From the NCBI RefSeq assembly GCF_900591205.1, contig NZ_UUPU01000001.1, positions 248,001 through 312,000 of the forward strand: a stretch of 64,000 nucleotides of DNA. Reading direction: 5' to 3'. This document shows, piece by piece, positions 34,768 through 42,265 of this stretch. The stretch is from Pseudomonas viridiflava. Lineage in GTDB: Bacteria > Pseudomonadota > Gammaproteobacteria > Pseudomonadales > Pseudomonadaceae. How positions within the stretch are numbered: the first letter of the stretch is position 1; the number at the start of each line of letters is the position of its first letter. Made by a program: the position numbers and the translations under genes. The notes under the pieces were generated by a model. It was not told the DNA's origin. It saw only the letters and a list, made by a program, of their open reading frames with translations, and made no database searches.

Positions 34768-36102
34768 ATGTCCTGGAACAATCGCGTGGTCTGGTCGGAA
34801 GGCATGTTCATCGGAACGCAGCACTTCCAGCAGCATGACCGTTACCTGGAAAACCTGATCGACGCCCGCAGCCGCCCGCTATCTGCCGGTGCCTGGGGGG
34901 TTTCCGAATTGCTGATCGACCAGGGCCTGCTGGCCCAGGGCAAGCTGGCGATTGTCTCGGCACGCGGCCTGTTGCCCGACGGCACACCGTTCAATATTCC
35001 CCAGGATGACCTGGCGCCAAGCCCGCTGAATATCGACGACAACCTGCGCGACGGCCTGGTGTACCTGGCCTTGCCGCTCAAGCGTGCGGGTGCGCGTGAC
35101 ACCGTCGACGACGGCGAAGACCTCGGCGCCGCACGGTATGTGAGCCAGGTGCGCGAGGTGCGCGACGACAATGCCCCATTCGAAAACCGTGCACCGGTGG
35201 CCGTCGGCTCCCGCGCCTTGCGCCTGCTGACGGCGCAGGATGGCATCAGCGACTATGCCGCCATCGGCCTGGTGCGCATCAAGGAAAAACGTGCCGACCG
35301 CGCACTGGTGCTGGATGACACCTACATCCCGCCGGTGCTGGACGTGGCCGCGAGCAAGCCACTGACGGCGTTTCGCAGCGAACTGCTCGGCCTGCTGCAC
35401 CAACGCGGCGAAGCCCTGGCGGGTCGCGTGGTCGCCTCGGGCGCCGGTGGCGCGTCGGAGATTGCCGACTTCATGCTGCTGCAACTGGTCAACCGGGCTC
35501 AGCCATTGCTCCAGCATTTCAGCCAGTTGAGCCCACTGCACCCGGAGCGCTTCTTCAGCGAACTGGTCAGCCTGGCCGGTGAGTTTTCGACTTTTTCTAC
35601 CTCCGGCCGTCGCCCCCAGGAATACCCGCAATACCAACACGACGACCTGGCCCTGAGCTTCGCCCCGGTGATGGCGGCCCTGCGTGAAGCGCTGTCGATG
35701 CTGATCGACAGCAAGGCCACGCCGATTCCGATTGTCGAGAAAGCCTACGGCATCCACGTGGCAATGCTCGCCGACAAAACCCTGCTCGACAGCGCCAGTT
35801 TCATCCTCGTAGTGCGCGCCGACGTGCCCGGCGAAACCCTGCGCGCGCGCTTCGGCCAGCAGAGCAAAGTCGGCTCGGTGGAGCACATCCGCGACATGGT
35901 CAACTTGCAACTGCCGGGCATCGGCCTGCAGCCGCTGCCGGTGGCGCCACGCCAGATTCCCTACCACGCAGGCAGCACTTATTACGAGTTGGACCGGGGC
36001 AGCGAGCACTGGCAGCAACTGAATAACTCCGGCGGTTTTGCTTTCCATATCGCCGGGCAGTTCCCGGGCTTGAACCTGGCCTTCTGGGCGATCCGAGGAT
36101 AA
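34768..36102 (+). CDS. tssK: T6SS baseplate adaptor TssK
   Basis: 444 residues from the ATG at 34768 (MSWNNRVVWSEGMFIGTQHF); a longer frame from 34636 only overlaps tssJ. The N-terminal shoulder includes QHFQQHDRYLENLIDARSR; the neck and C-terminal head include FFSELVSLAGEFSTFS and the final GSTYYELDRGSEHWQQL. TssK links the baseplate wedges to the membrane complex through TssL and TssM. It is followed after 6 bp by tssL. Confidence 0.96.
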   Translation: MSWNNRVVWSEGMFIGTQHFQQHDRYLENLIDARSRPLSAGAWGVSELLIDQGLLAQGKLAIVSARGLLPDGTPFNIPQDDLAPSPLNIDDNLRDGLVYLALPLKRAGARDTVDDGEDLGAARYVSQVREVRDDNAPFENRAPVAVGSRALRLLTAQDGISDYAAIGLVRIKEKRADRALVLDDTYIPPVLDVAASKPLTAFRSELLGLLHQRGEALAGRVVASGAGGASEIADFMLLQLVNRAQPLLQHFSQLSPLHPERFFSELVSLAGEFSTFSTSGRRPQEYPQYQHDDLALSFAPVMAALREALSMLIDSKATPIPIVEKAYGIHVAMLADKTLLDSASFILVVRADVPGETLRARFGQQSKVGSVEHIRDMVNLQLPGIGLQPLPVAPRQIPYHAGSTYYELDRGSEHWQQLNNSGGFAFHIAGQFPGLNLAFWAIRG

Positions 36103-36108
36103 TCCGCG

Positions 36109-37398
36109 ATGCATCCCAATGATGACGACCGCACCCAGTTCATGCCGCGTCCGGGTGGCCGGGAGCCTGCACCTGCGCGTGCCGAACCGGCACCGCTGTC
36201 GATGCCTGCCGTGCCGATCCTGACCGGCAAAAGCCAGGGTCTCAACCCGCTGGAAAGTGCGGCCGGCCCGCTGTTGGCGCTGCTGACACGCCTGCGCAAC
36301 ACCATCGCCCACCCGGCGCCGGCCAGCCTGCGTGCGCAATTGCTGGCCTACCTGCGCCAGTTCGAAGAGCGCGCCGAAGCCGCCGGTGTGGCGCGCAATG
36401 AAGTGCTGCTGGCGCGTTACGCGCTGTGCACCGCGTTGGATGAAGCGGTGCTCAGTACGCCGTGGGGCAGCACCAGTGACTGGGGCAAGCAGAGCCTGTT
36501 GATCACCGTGCACAACGAAGCCTGGGGCGGCGAAAAAGTCTTCCAGCTGCTGGACCATTGCCTGCAAAGCCCACGCGAACGCCTGTACCTGCTGGAGTTG
36601 TTGTACCTGTGCATGTGCCTGGGTTTTGAGGGCCGCTACCGTGTGATGAATGACGGTCGCAGCCAGTTGGAAGCCTTGCGTGAACGCACCGCTGCCGCGA
36701 TTCGCAGCGCCCGTGGCGAGCACGAACGCGAGCTGTCGCCGCATTGGCGCGGCGTGACCGTGGCACGCGATCGCCTGGCGCAATTCATGCCGCCGTGGAT
36801 CGCTGTGGCCATCGGCCTGGCGTTGCTGCTCGCGTTGCTATTCGGCTTGCGCCTGAAGCTGGCCTCGGACGCCGAGCCGGTGTTCAAGAATATCCATGCC
36901 CTGGGCGAGATCCCGGTGCAGGCCATCGACCGTCCGGTGGTGCAGCCCAAAGTCATCGAGCGCCCGCGCCTGGCAGGCTTTCTGGTGGAGGACATCAAGG
37001 CTGGCCGCGTGGCGGTAGAAGATAAGGTCGACCGCTCCGTGGTGACGATTCGTGGCGATGAACTGTTCGCGTCTGCCAGCTCCAGCATCCGCGATGACTT
37101 CGAGCCGCTGATGCTGCGCATCGCCGACGCCGTCCGCAAGGTCAAGGGCCAGGTGCGTGTGACCGGGCACAGTGACAACCGCCCGATTGCCACACTGCGT
37201 TTCCCGTCGAACTGGGCGCTGTCCGAAGCGCGGGCCAAGTCGGTGCTGGAAATCCTCGCCGCCAAGACCGGGCAGGCCGAGCGCTTCAGCGCCGAAGGCC
37301 GTAGCGACACTGAGCCGGTGGCGACCAACAGCACCGCTGAAGGCCGTGCCCGCAATCGTCGGGTTGAAATCACCGTATTGGCGGAGGGCGTCGAGTGA
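36109..37398 (+). CDS. tssL: T6SS inner-membrane protein TssL (DotU) with OmpA-like domain
   Basis: 429 residues. A Pro-rich start is followed by the cytoplasmic DotU/IcmH helical domain (about 45-215, with VLLARYALCTALDEAVLSTP and KVFQLLDHCLQSPRERLYLL), one membrane helix (about 226-247, PWIAVAIGLALLLALLFGLR) and a periplasmic OmpA-like peptidoglycan-binding domain (about 305-429, with VRVTGHSDNRPIATLRFPSN and GRARNRRVEITVL). So cell-wall anchoring is built into TssL here and no separate TagL is needed. Its stop overlaps the tssM start. Confidence 0.95.
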   Translation: MHPNDDDRTQFMPRPGGREPAPARAEPAPLSMPAVPILTGKSQGLNPLESAAGPLLALLTRLRNTIAHPAPASLRAQLLAYLRQFEERAEAAGVARNEVLLARYALCTALDEAVLSTPWGSTSDWGKQSLLITVHNEAWGGEKVFQLLDHCLQSPRERLYLLELLYLCMCLGFEGRYRVMNDGRSQLEALRERTAAAIRSARGEHERELSPHWRGVTVARDRLAQFMPPWIAVAIGLALLLALLFGLRLKLASDAEPVFKNIHALGEIPVQAIDRPVVQPKVIERPRLAGFLVEDIKAGRVAVEDKVDRSVVTIRGDELFASASSSIRDDFEPLMLRIADAVRKVKGQVRVTGHSDNRPIATLRFPSNWALSEARAKSVLEILAAKTGQAERFSAEGRSDTEPVATNSTAEGRARNRRVEITVLAEGVE

Positions 37399-40300
37399 AG
37401 GCGTTTTTCAGTTTCATGATTCGTTGGGTGATCCCCGTGCTGGGCCTGATCGCCCTGAGCCTGATCATCTGGTTTGTAGGGCCGTTGCTCGATGTTTTGG
37501 TGCCGGAAGGGCGGCGCTGGGCGCTGATCATTCTGGTGTTTGCGCTGTGGGTCGCTTACCGCGTGTTCTGCATTATCCAGGCGCGTCGCCAGGCAGCCGA
37601 AGTGATGCGCAGCCTGGCCGCCGAAACCCCGGCCGACCCCAACAGCGTGGCGACTGCCGAAGAGTTGTCGACCCTGCGCCAGCGCATGGACGAAGCCCTG
37701 GCGCTGCTGAAAAAAGCCAAGCTCGGCGGTGATGAGCGCCGCAATCTCTACGAGCTGCCGTGGTACGTGATCATCGGCCCGCCAGGCTCGGGCAAGACCA
37801 CCGCGCTGGTCAATTCCGGCCTGCATTTCCCGCTGGCTGCGCAGTTGGGCGCCGGTGCCGTGCGTGGCGTGGGCGGCACGCGCAACTGTGACTGGTGGTT
37901 TACCGACCAGGCCGTTTTGCTCGACACCGCTGGCCGCTACACCACCCAGGACAGCAACTCCACGGTGGATAAAGCCGCGTGGCTGGGCTTCCTCGACCTG
38001 CTGAAAAAGCAGCGTTCGCGCCGCCCGATTGATGGCGCATTTATCGCCATCAGCCTCTCGGATCTGCTGCTCGGCACCGACGCCGAACGTGCCGCCCACG
38101 CTGCGGCGATCCGCCTGCGTATCCAGGAGCTGTACACCCAACTGGGCGTACGCTTCCCGATCTACCTGATGCTGACCAAGCTCGACCTGGTGCCGGGCTT
38201 CATGGAGTTCTTCGACAACCTGAGCAAGGAAGAACGTGCCCAGGTGTGGGGCATGACCTTTGCCCTGGACGACGGCAAAAACAGCGACAGCCCGCTGGCC
38301 CACCTGCAAAGTGAATTTGCCGGGCTGGAACAGCGCCTCAACGAACGCCTGGTGGAACGCCTGCAACAGGAGCGCGATCCGGCGCGACGGGACCTGATCT
38401 ACGGCTTCCCGCAGCAGTTCGGCGCGTTGAAGGACTGCCTGCAGAGCTTCCTCGAAGGCGTGTTCAAGCCCAATGCCTTTGAAGAGCGCGTCTTGCTGCG
38501 CGGTGTGTACTTCACCAGCGGTACACAGGAAGGCAGCCCGATTGATCGTTTGATCGGCGCCATGGCCCAGAGCATGAACCTGGACCGCCAGCACCTGGCG
38601 CGCCAAAGCGGCACCGGGCGCAGTTATTTCATCGAAAAGCTGTTCACCGCTGTGGCGTTTGCCGAACGTGGATTGGTCGGTGTGAACCCCAAGGTCGAGC
38701 GGCGTCGCAAGTGGATTGCTCGCGGTGTACTCGCGGCCACCGTGGCCTTGGTCGTGGTGGTCAGCGGCCTGTGGTGGGTGAGCTATCGCGCCAACCAGGC
38801 GTATATCGCCCAGGTCGATCAGAAGGTCGCGCCGCTGGGCCAGACGGTGCAGAACCTGAGCCCGGCGCAGCGTGAAGTGCTCGCGGTGCTGCCGTTGCTC
38901 AACGCGGTGAAGAATCTGGCGGGTGATTCGCCCAGCTGGTCCGAGGGCCTGGGGCTGTATCAGGGCGATATGCTCGAAGCCGAGTCCGCCAGTGTCTATC
39001 GCAAACTGTTGATCGCGGTGTTCGCGCCGCGCCTGGTCACGCGCATCGAAGAGCAATTGCACGGCGGCGGCAATTCCGATTTCCTCTACGAGGGCCTGAA
39101 AGCCTACCTGATGCTCGCCGACAACGAGCATTACGACCCGGACTTCATCAAAGCCTGGATCGCCCTCGACTGGGACCGCAACCTGCCCCGCGACCTGCCG
39201 GCCGATCAGCGCCAGGCGTTGACCGGGCATTTGCAGGCGCTGTTCGAACGCCATCCGCCGAGTGCGCGGCTCGACCCACGGCTGATAGATGACCTGCGCC
39301 GGCAACTGCAACAACTGCCGGTGGCCCAGCGTGTCTACGACCGGGTCAAGCGCCAGAAACTGCCCGAAGGCGTCCCGGACTTTCGCCTCAACGAAGCCGC
39401 CGGCCGCGATGCCGCGCTGGTGTTCAGCCGCAAAAGCGGCAAGCCGCTGGGCGAGCCGTTGAGTGGCTTTTTCACCGCCAAAGGTTATCGCCAGGCGTTT
39501 CTTTTAAGCAGCCTGAACCAGGCCGGCACCCTCGCCGAAGAGCAATGGGTGCTGGGCCATGCGCAGGCCGATCAGCAAAACGTGGTGAGCCTGGCCGCCG
39601 ATGTGCGCCGCCTGTATTTCCAGGACTACCAACGCCAGTGGGATGCCCTGCTCGCAGACATCGACTTTGTGCCGATCACCAGCGTGGCCCAGGCAGCCGA
39701 TGTGCTGCGGGTGATTTCCGGGCCGACCTCGCCGCTGAAAAAGCTGCTGGTGGCGGTGGCCAAGGAAACCGATCTGCAGGCCGAAGAACGCCAGTTGGCC
39801 GCCAAAGGCGTGCCGGTGGAAGGTGGCGTCGACAAGCTCAAGGAGCGCCTCGGCAGCCTGCTCGGCCAGGAGCAAGCCGTGACCAATGCACCGCAGACGG
39901 CGGACGATCCGGTGACCGCGCACTTCGCCGAACTCAACAGCATCGTCAGCAAGAATGAAGGCGACCCGGCGGCCATCGACGGCCTGCTGGCGGATATGAA
40001 CGCGCTGTATGTGCAGGTCAGCGCCATGGTCGGTGCCAGTGGCGACGCGCTGCTCGGCGAGGCGAAGAACCAGGCGGCGGCTGCGGCCACGCGGGTCAGC
40101 CTGAATGCCGAGCGCCAGCCGCCGCTGGTGCAGGGCATGGTCAAGTCGGTGGTCAATTCCACCACCAACAGCATGATGGGCGGGGTGCGTAACCAGCTGA
40201 ATGCGGCCTGGGTGAGTGAAGTGGTCAATGTATACCGTCAGTCCCTGGCGGGTCGTTACCCCCTGTCACCGGGCAGTGCGCGGGATGCCACCCTGGATGA

Positions 40301-40895
40301 CTTCGGCCAGTTCTTCGGCGTGGGCGGGGTGATGGATAACTACTTCCGCAAGTACCTGCAGCCCTATGTGGATACCTCCGCGCAGACCTGGCGCTGGCAG
40401 CCGGGTGCGGCGCAGAAGCTGGGGATTGCGCCGGGCGTGCTGCAAACCTTCCAGCGTGCTGCGGCTATCCGTGATGCGTTCTTCAGGTCGGGGGGCACCC
40501 AGCCAATCGTGCGTTTCGAGCTAAAACCGGTGTCGATGGACCCGAGCATCACCCAGTTCCTGCTCGACCTCGACGGCCAGCAACTGAGCTACGACCACGG
40601 CCCGAGCCGCCCGGTGGCGATGCAATGGCCGAACCCCGGCAGCATTGGCGTGGTGCGGATTTCGATCATGCCGCCGTCGGCCAGCGGCCGCTCGGGCGTG
40701 ACCCTGGACGGGCCGTGGGCCTGGTTCCGCCTGCTGGAGCAATCGGACCTGAGTGCCGGCAACTCGCCGGACCGCTTCAACCTGCGCCTGCGGGTCGACG
40801 GTGCGAGCATTGCCTACGAATTGCGCGCCAACAGCGCCTTCAACCCATTCAAGAGCCGCGTGCTCAGTGGCTTCAGCCTGCCGGAGCGGCTATGA
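37395..40895 (+). CDS. tssM: T6SS inner-membrane protein TssM (IcmF)
   Basis: 1166 residues from a GTG at 37395 that overlaps the tssL stop (GTGA). Two N-terminal membrane helices (about 5-55) precede a cytoplasmic domain with an intact Walker A motif IIGPPGSGKTTALVNSG (about 131-147) and LLDTAGRYTTQDSN. A third membrane helix (about 437-460, WIARGVLAATVALVVVVSG) leads to a large periplasmic part that ends in the TssJ-binding beta domain (SVMAQWPNPGS-like end, FNPFKSRVLSGFSLPERL). It is the main channel protein of the envelope complex. The gene is full length. Confidence 0.96.
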   Translation: MKAFFSFMIRWVIPVLGLIALSLIIWFVGPLLDVLVPEGRRWALIILVFALWVAYRVFCIIQARRQAAEVMRSLAAETPADPNSVATAEELSTLRQRMDEALALLKKAKLGGDERRNLYELPWYVIIGPPGSGKTTALVNSGLHFPLAAQLGAGAVRGVGGTRNCDWWFTDQAVLLDTAGRYTTQDSNSTVDKAAWLGFLDLLKKQRSRRPIDGAFIAISLSDLLLGTDAERAAHAAAIRLRIQELYTQLGVRFPIYLMLTKLDLVPGFMEFFDNLSKEERAQVWGMTFALDDGKNSDSPLAHLQSEFAGLEQRLNERLVERLQQERDPARRDLIYGFPQQFGALKDCLQSFLEGVFKPNAFEERVLLRGVYFTSGTQEGSPIDRLIGAMAQSMNLDRQHLARQSGTGRSYFIEKLFTAVAFAERGLVGVNPKVERRRKWIARGVLAATVALVVVVSGLWWVSYRANQAYIAQVDQKVAPLGQTVQNLSPAQREVLAVLPLLNAVKNLAGDSPSWSEGLGLYQGDMLEAESASVYRKLLIAVFAPRLVTRIEEQLHGGGNSDFLYEGLKAYLMLADNEHYDPDFIKAWIALDWDRNLPRDLPADQRQALTGHLQALFERHPPSARLDPRLIDDLRRQLQQLPVAQRVYDRVKRQKLPEGVPDFRLNEAAGRDAALVFSRKSGKPLGEPLSGFFTAKGYRQAFLLSSLNQAGTLAEEQWVLGHAQADQQNVVSLAADVRRLYFQDYQRQWDALLADIDFVPITSVAQAADVLRVISGPTSPLKKLLVAVAKETDLQAEERQLAAKGVPVEGGVDKLKERLGSLLGQEQAVTNAPQTADDPVTAHFAELNSIVSKNEGDPAAIDGLLADMNALYVQVSAMVGASGDALLGEAKNQAAAAATRVSLNAERQPPLVQGMVKSVVNSTTNSMMGGVRNQLNAAWVSEVVNVYRQSLAGRYPLSPGSARDATLDDFGQFFGVGGVMDNYFRKYLQPYVDTSAQTWRWQPGAAQKLGIAPGVLQTFQRAAAIRDAFFRSGGTQPIVRFELKPVSMDPSITQFLLDLDGQQLSYDHGPSRPVAMQWPNPGSIGVVRISIMPPSASGRSGVTLDGPWAWFRLLEQSDLSAGNSPDRFNLRLRVDGASIAYELRANSAFNPFKSRVLSGFSLPERL

Positions 40896-41545
40896 CCACG
40901 TTGGGTTTCTACGGCAAATTGGCCAGCCGCGGTGACTTTGTCAGCCGCGCCTTGCCCCAGAGTTTTATCGGCCCGTGGGACAGTTGGCTGGCCGCAGGTT
41001 TGCTCGCGAGCCAGCACAGCCTGGGCGCCGAGTGGCTCAACGTGTACCTGGTGAGCCCGCTGTGGCGCTTTGTGCTGGCGCCAGGTGTGTGCGGGCCGGA
41101 AGCGGCGGCGGGCGTGGTGATGCCGAGCATTGATCGGGTCGGGCGGTATTTTCCGTTGGCAGTGGTGGCGTTACTGGATCACGACACCAACCCGGCGTCG
41201 CTGGTCGGCGGCCCGGACACGTGGTTCGAGCAAGCCGAAGAGCTATTGCTCAGCACCCTGGATGCTGGCGCCACCTTTGAACGCTTCAACGATGGCCTCG
41301 ACACCCTGGGTATTCCATTGAGTGAGCTGCGGGCGGTGGACAGCCGTTTCGCCGGCCTGCAACGGGTCGCGGCGACTGAACCGCAGAGTCGAATGGCGGC
41401 ACTGGCCGAACAGGCTTGCGACGGCGTGAGCCTGTGGTGGGGGCGTGGTTCGCAGACGATTTCCCCCGGTTTGTTGCGGTGTCAGGGCCTGCCTGCCACC
41501 GACGATTTTGCGCAGTTTTTGCTCGGACAAGAAGGTGTGGTGTAG
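40892..41545 (+). CDS. tagF: T6SS post-translational regulator TagF (ImpM family)
   Basis: 217 residues from the ATG at 40892, which overlaps the tssM stop by 4 bases (ATGA); a longer frame from 40625 lies inside tssM. The family start TTLGFYGKLASRGDFVSRAL, then FIGPWDSWLAAGLLASQ, GVVMPSIDRVGRYFPLAVVA and LWWGRGSQTISPGLLRC. In P. aeruginosa TagF holds the H1 system off independently of threonine phosphorylation. The next gene, pppA, starts on the base after its stop. Confidence 0.94.
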   Translation: MTTLGFYGKLASRGDFVSRALPQSFIGPWDSWLAAGLLASQHSLGAEWLNVYLVSPLWRFVLAPGVCGPEAAAGVVMPSIDRVGRYFPLAVVALLDHDTNPASLVGGPDTWFEQAEELLLSTLDAGATFERFNDGLDTLGIPLSELRAVDSRFAGLQRVAATEPQSRMAALAEQACDGVSLWWGRGSQTISPGLLRCQGLPATDDFAQFLLGQEGVV

Positions 41546-42265
41546 ATGGGGTCGACGTATAAATCCGCGAGCAAAAGCCACGTGGGCATGGTGCGCCAGG
41601 TCAATGAAGATGCCTTCCTGGACCTGTCGGAGAACCGCCTGTGGGTGGTGGCCGACGGCATGGGCGGGCATGCTGCGGGCGATTACGTGAGCAGCCTGAT
41701 CGTCGACAGCCTGCGCAGTGTGCCGGTGGGGCGCTCCCTGGATGAATACTCGGCGGCCCTGCGCAATGACCTGATCCGCATCAACGCCGCCGTGCGTGAA
41801 GAAACCGCCAACCGTGGTGTGACCATGATGGGCAGCACCGTGGTGCTGCTGGCGGCTCGCGGCTTGCGCGGGGTGTGTTTGTGGGCCGGCGACAGCCGCC
41901 TGTATCGCCTGCGCGATGGCGTGCTTGAGGGCATCTCTCGCGACCACAGCTACGTACAAGACCTGCAAGACAGCGGCTTGCTCAGCGCCGCCGATGCCCG
42001 CGTGCACCCACGCGCCAACATCGTGACCCGTGCGATTGGCGTGGAAGCCCAGCTTGAGCCGGCAGTGGTCGACCTGTTGATCGCTCCCGGCGACAGCTAC
42101 CTGCTGTGCAGCGATGGCCTGAACAAAACCGTCGAAGACCATGAGATCCGCGAAGTGCTGAGCCACGACGCGCCGGATGAAATCGTGCGCAGCCTGGTGC
42201 ACCTGGGCCTCAACCGGGGCGCACCGGACAACATTACCGCCATCGTCGTGAAGGTATCGGCATGA
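41546..42265 (+). CDS. pppA: PP2C-type serine/threonine phosphatase PppA
   Basis: 239 residues. PP2C metal-binding motifs are all present: VGMVRQVNEDAFLD, LWVVADGMGGHAAGDYVS, MMGSTVVLLAARG, AGDSRLYRLRDG, LLCSDGLNKTVEDHE and APDNITAIVVKV. In the H1 pathway it removes the phosphate that PpkA places on Fha, returning the secretion system to rest. It directly follows tagF and overlaps ppkA by 4 bases, so phosphatase and kinase are made together. Confidence 0.95.
   Translation: MGSTYKSASKSHVGMVRQVNEDAFLDLSENRLWVVADGMGGHAAGDYVSSLIVDSLRSVPVGRSLDEYSAALRNDLIRINAAVREETANRGVTMMGSTVVLLAARGLRGVCLWAGDSRLYRLRDGVLEGISRDHSYVQDLQDSGLLSAADARVHPRANIVTRAIGVEAQLEPAVVDLLIAPGDSYLLCSDGLNKTVEDHEIREVLSHDAPDEIVRSLVHLGLNRGAPDNITAIVVKVSA

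Noticed and set aside
36636..39314. 892-codon minus-strand open frame opposite tssL and tssM
   Set aside because: Antisense to two well-identified T6SS genes; Ala/Arg/Gln-rich translation without motifs; an effect of high GC at third codon positions.
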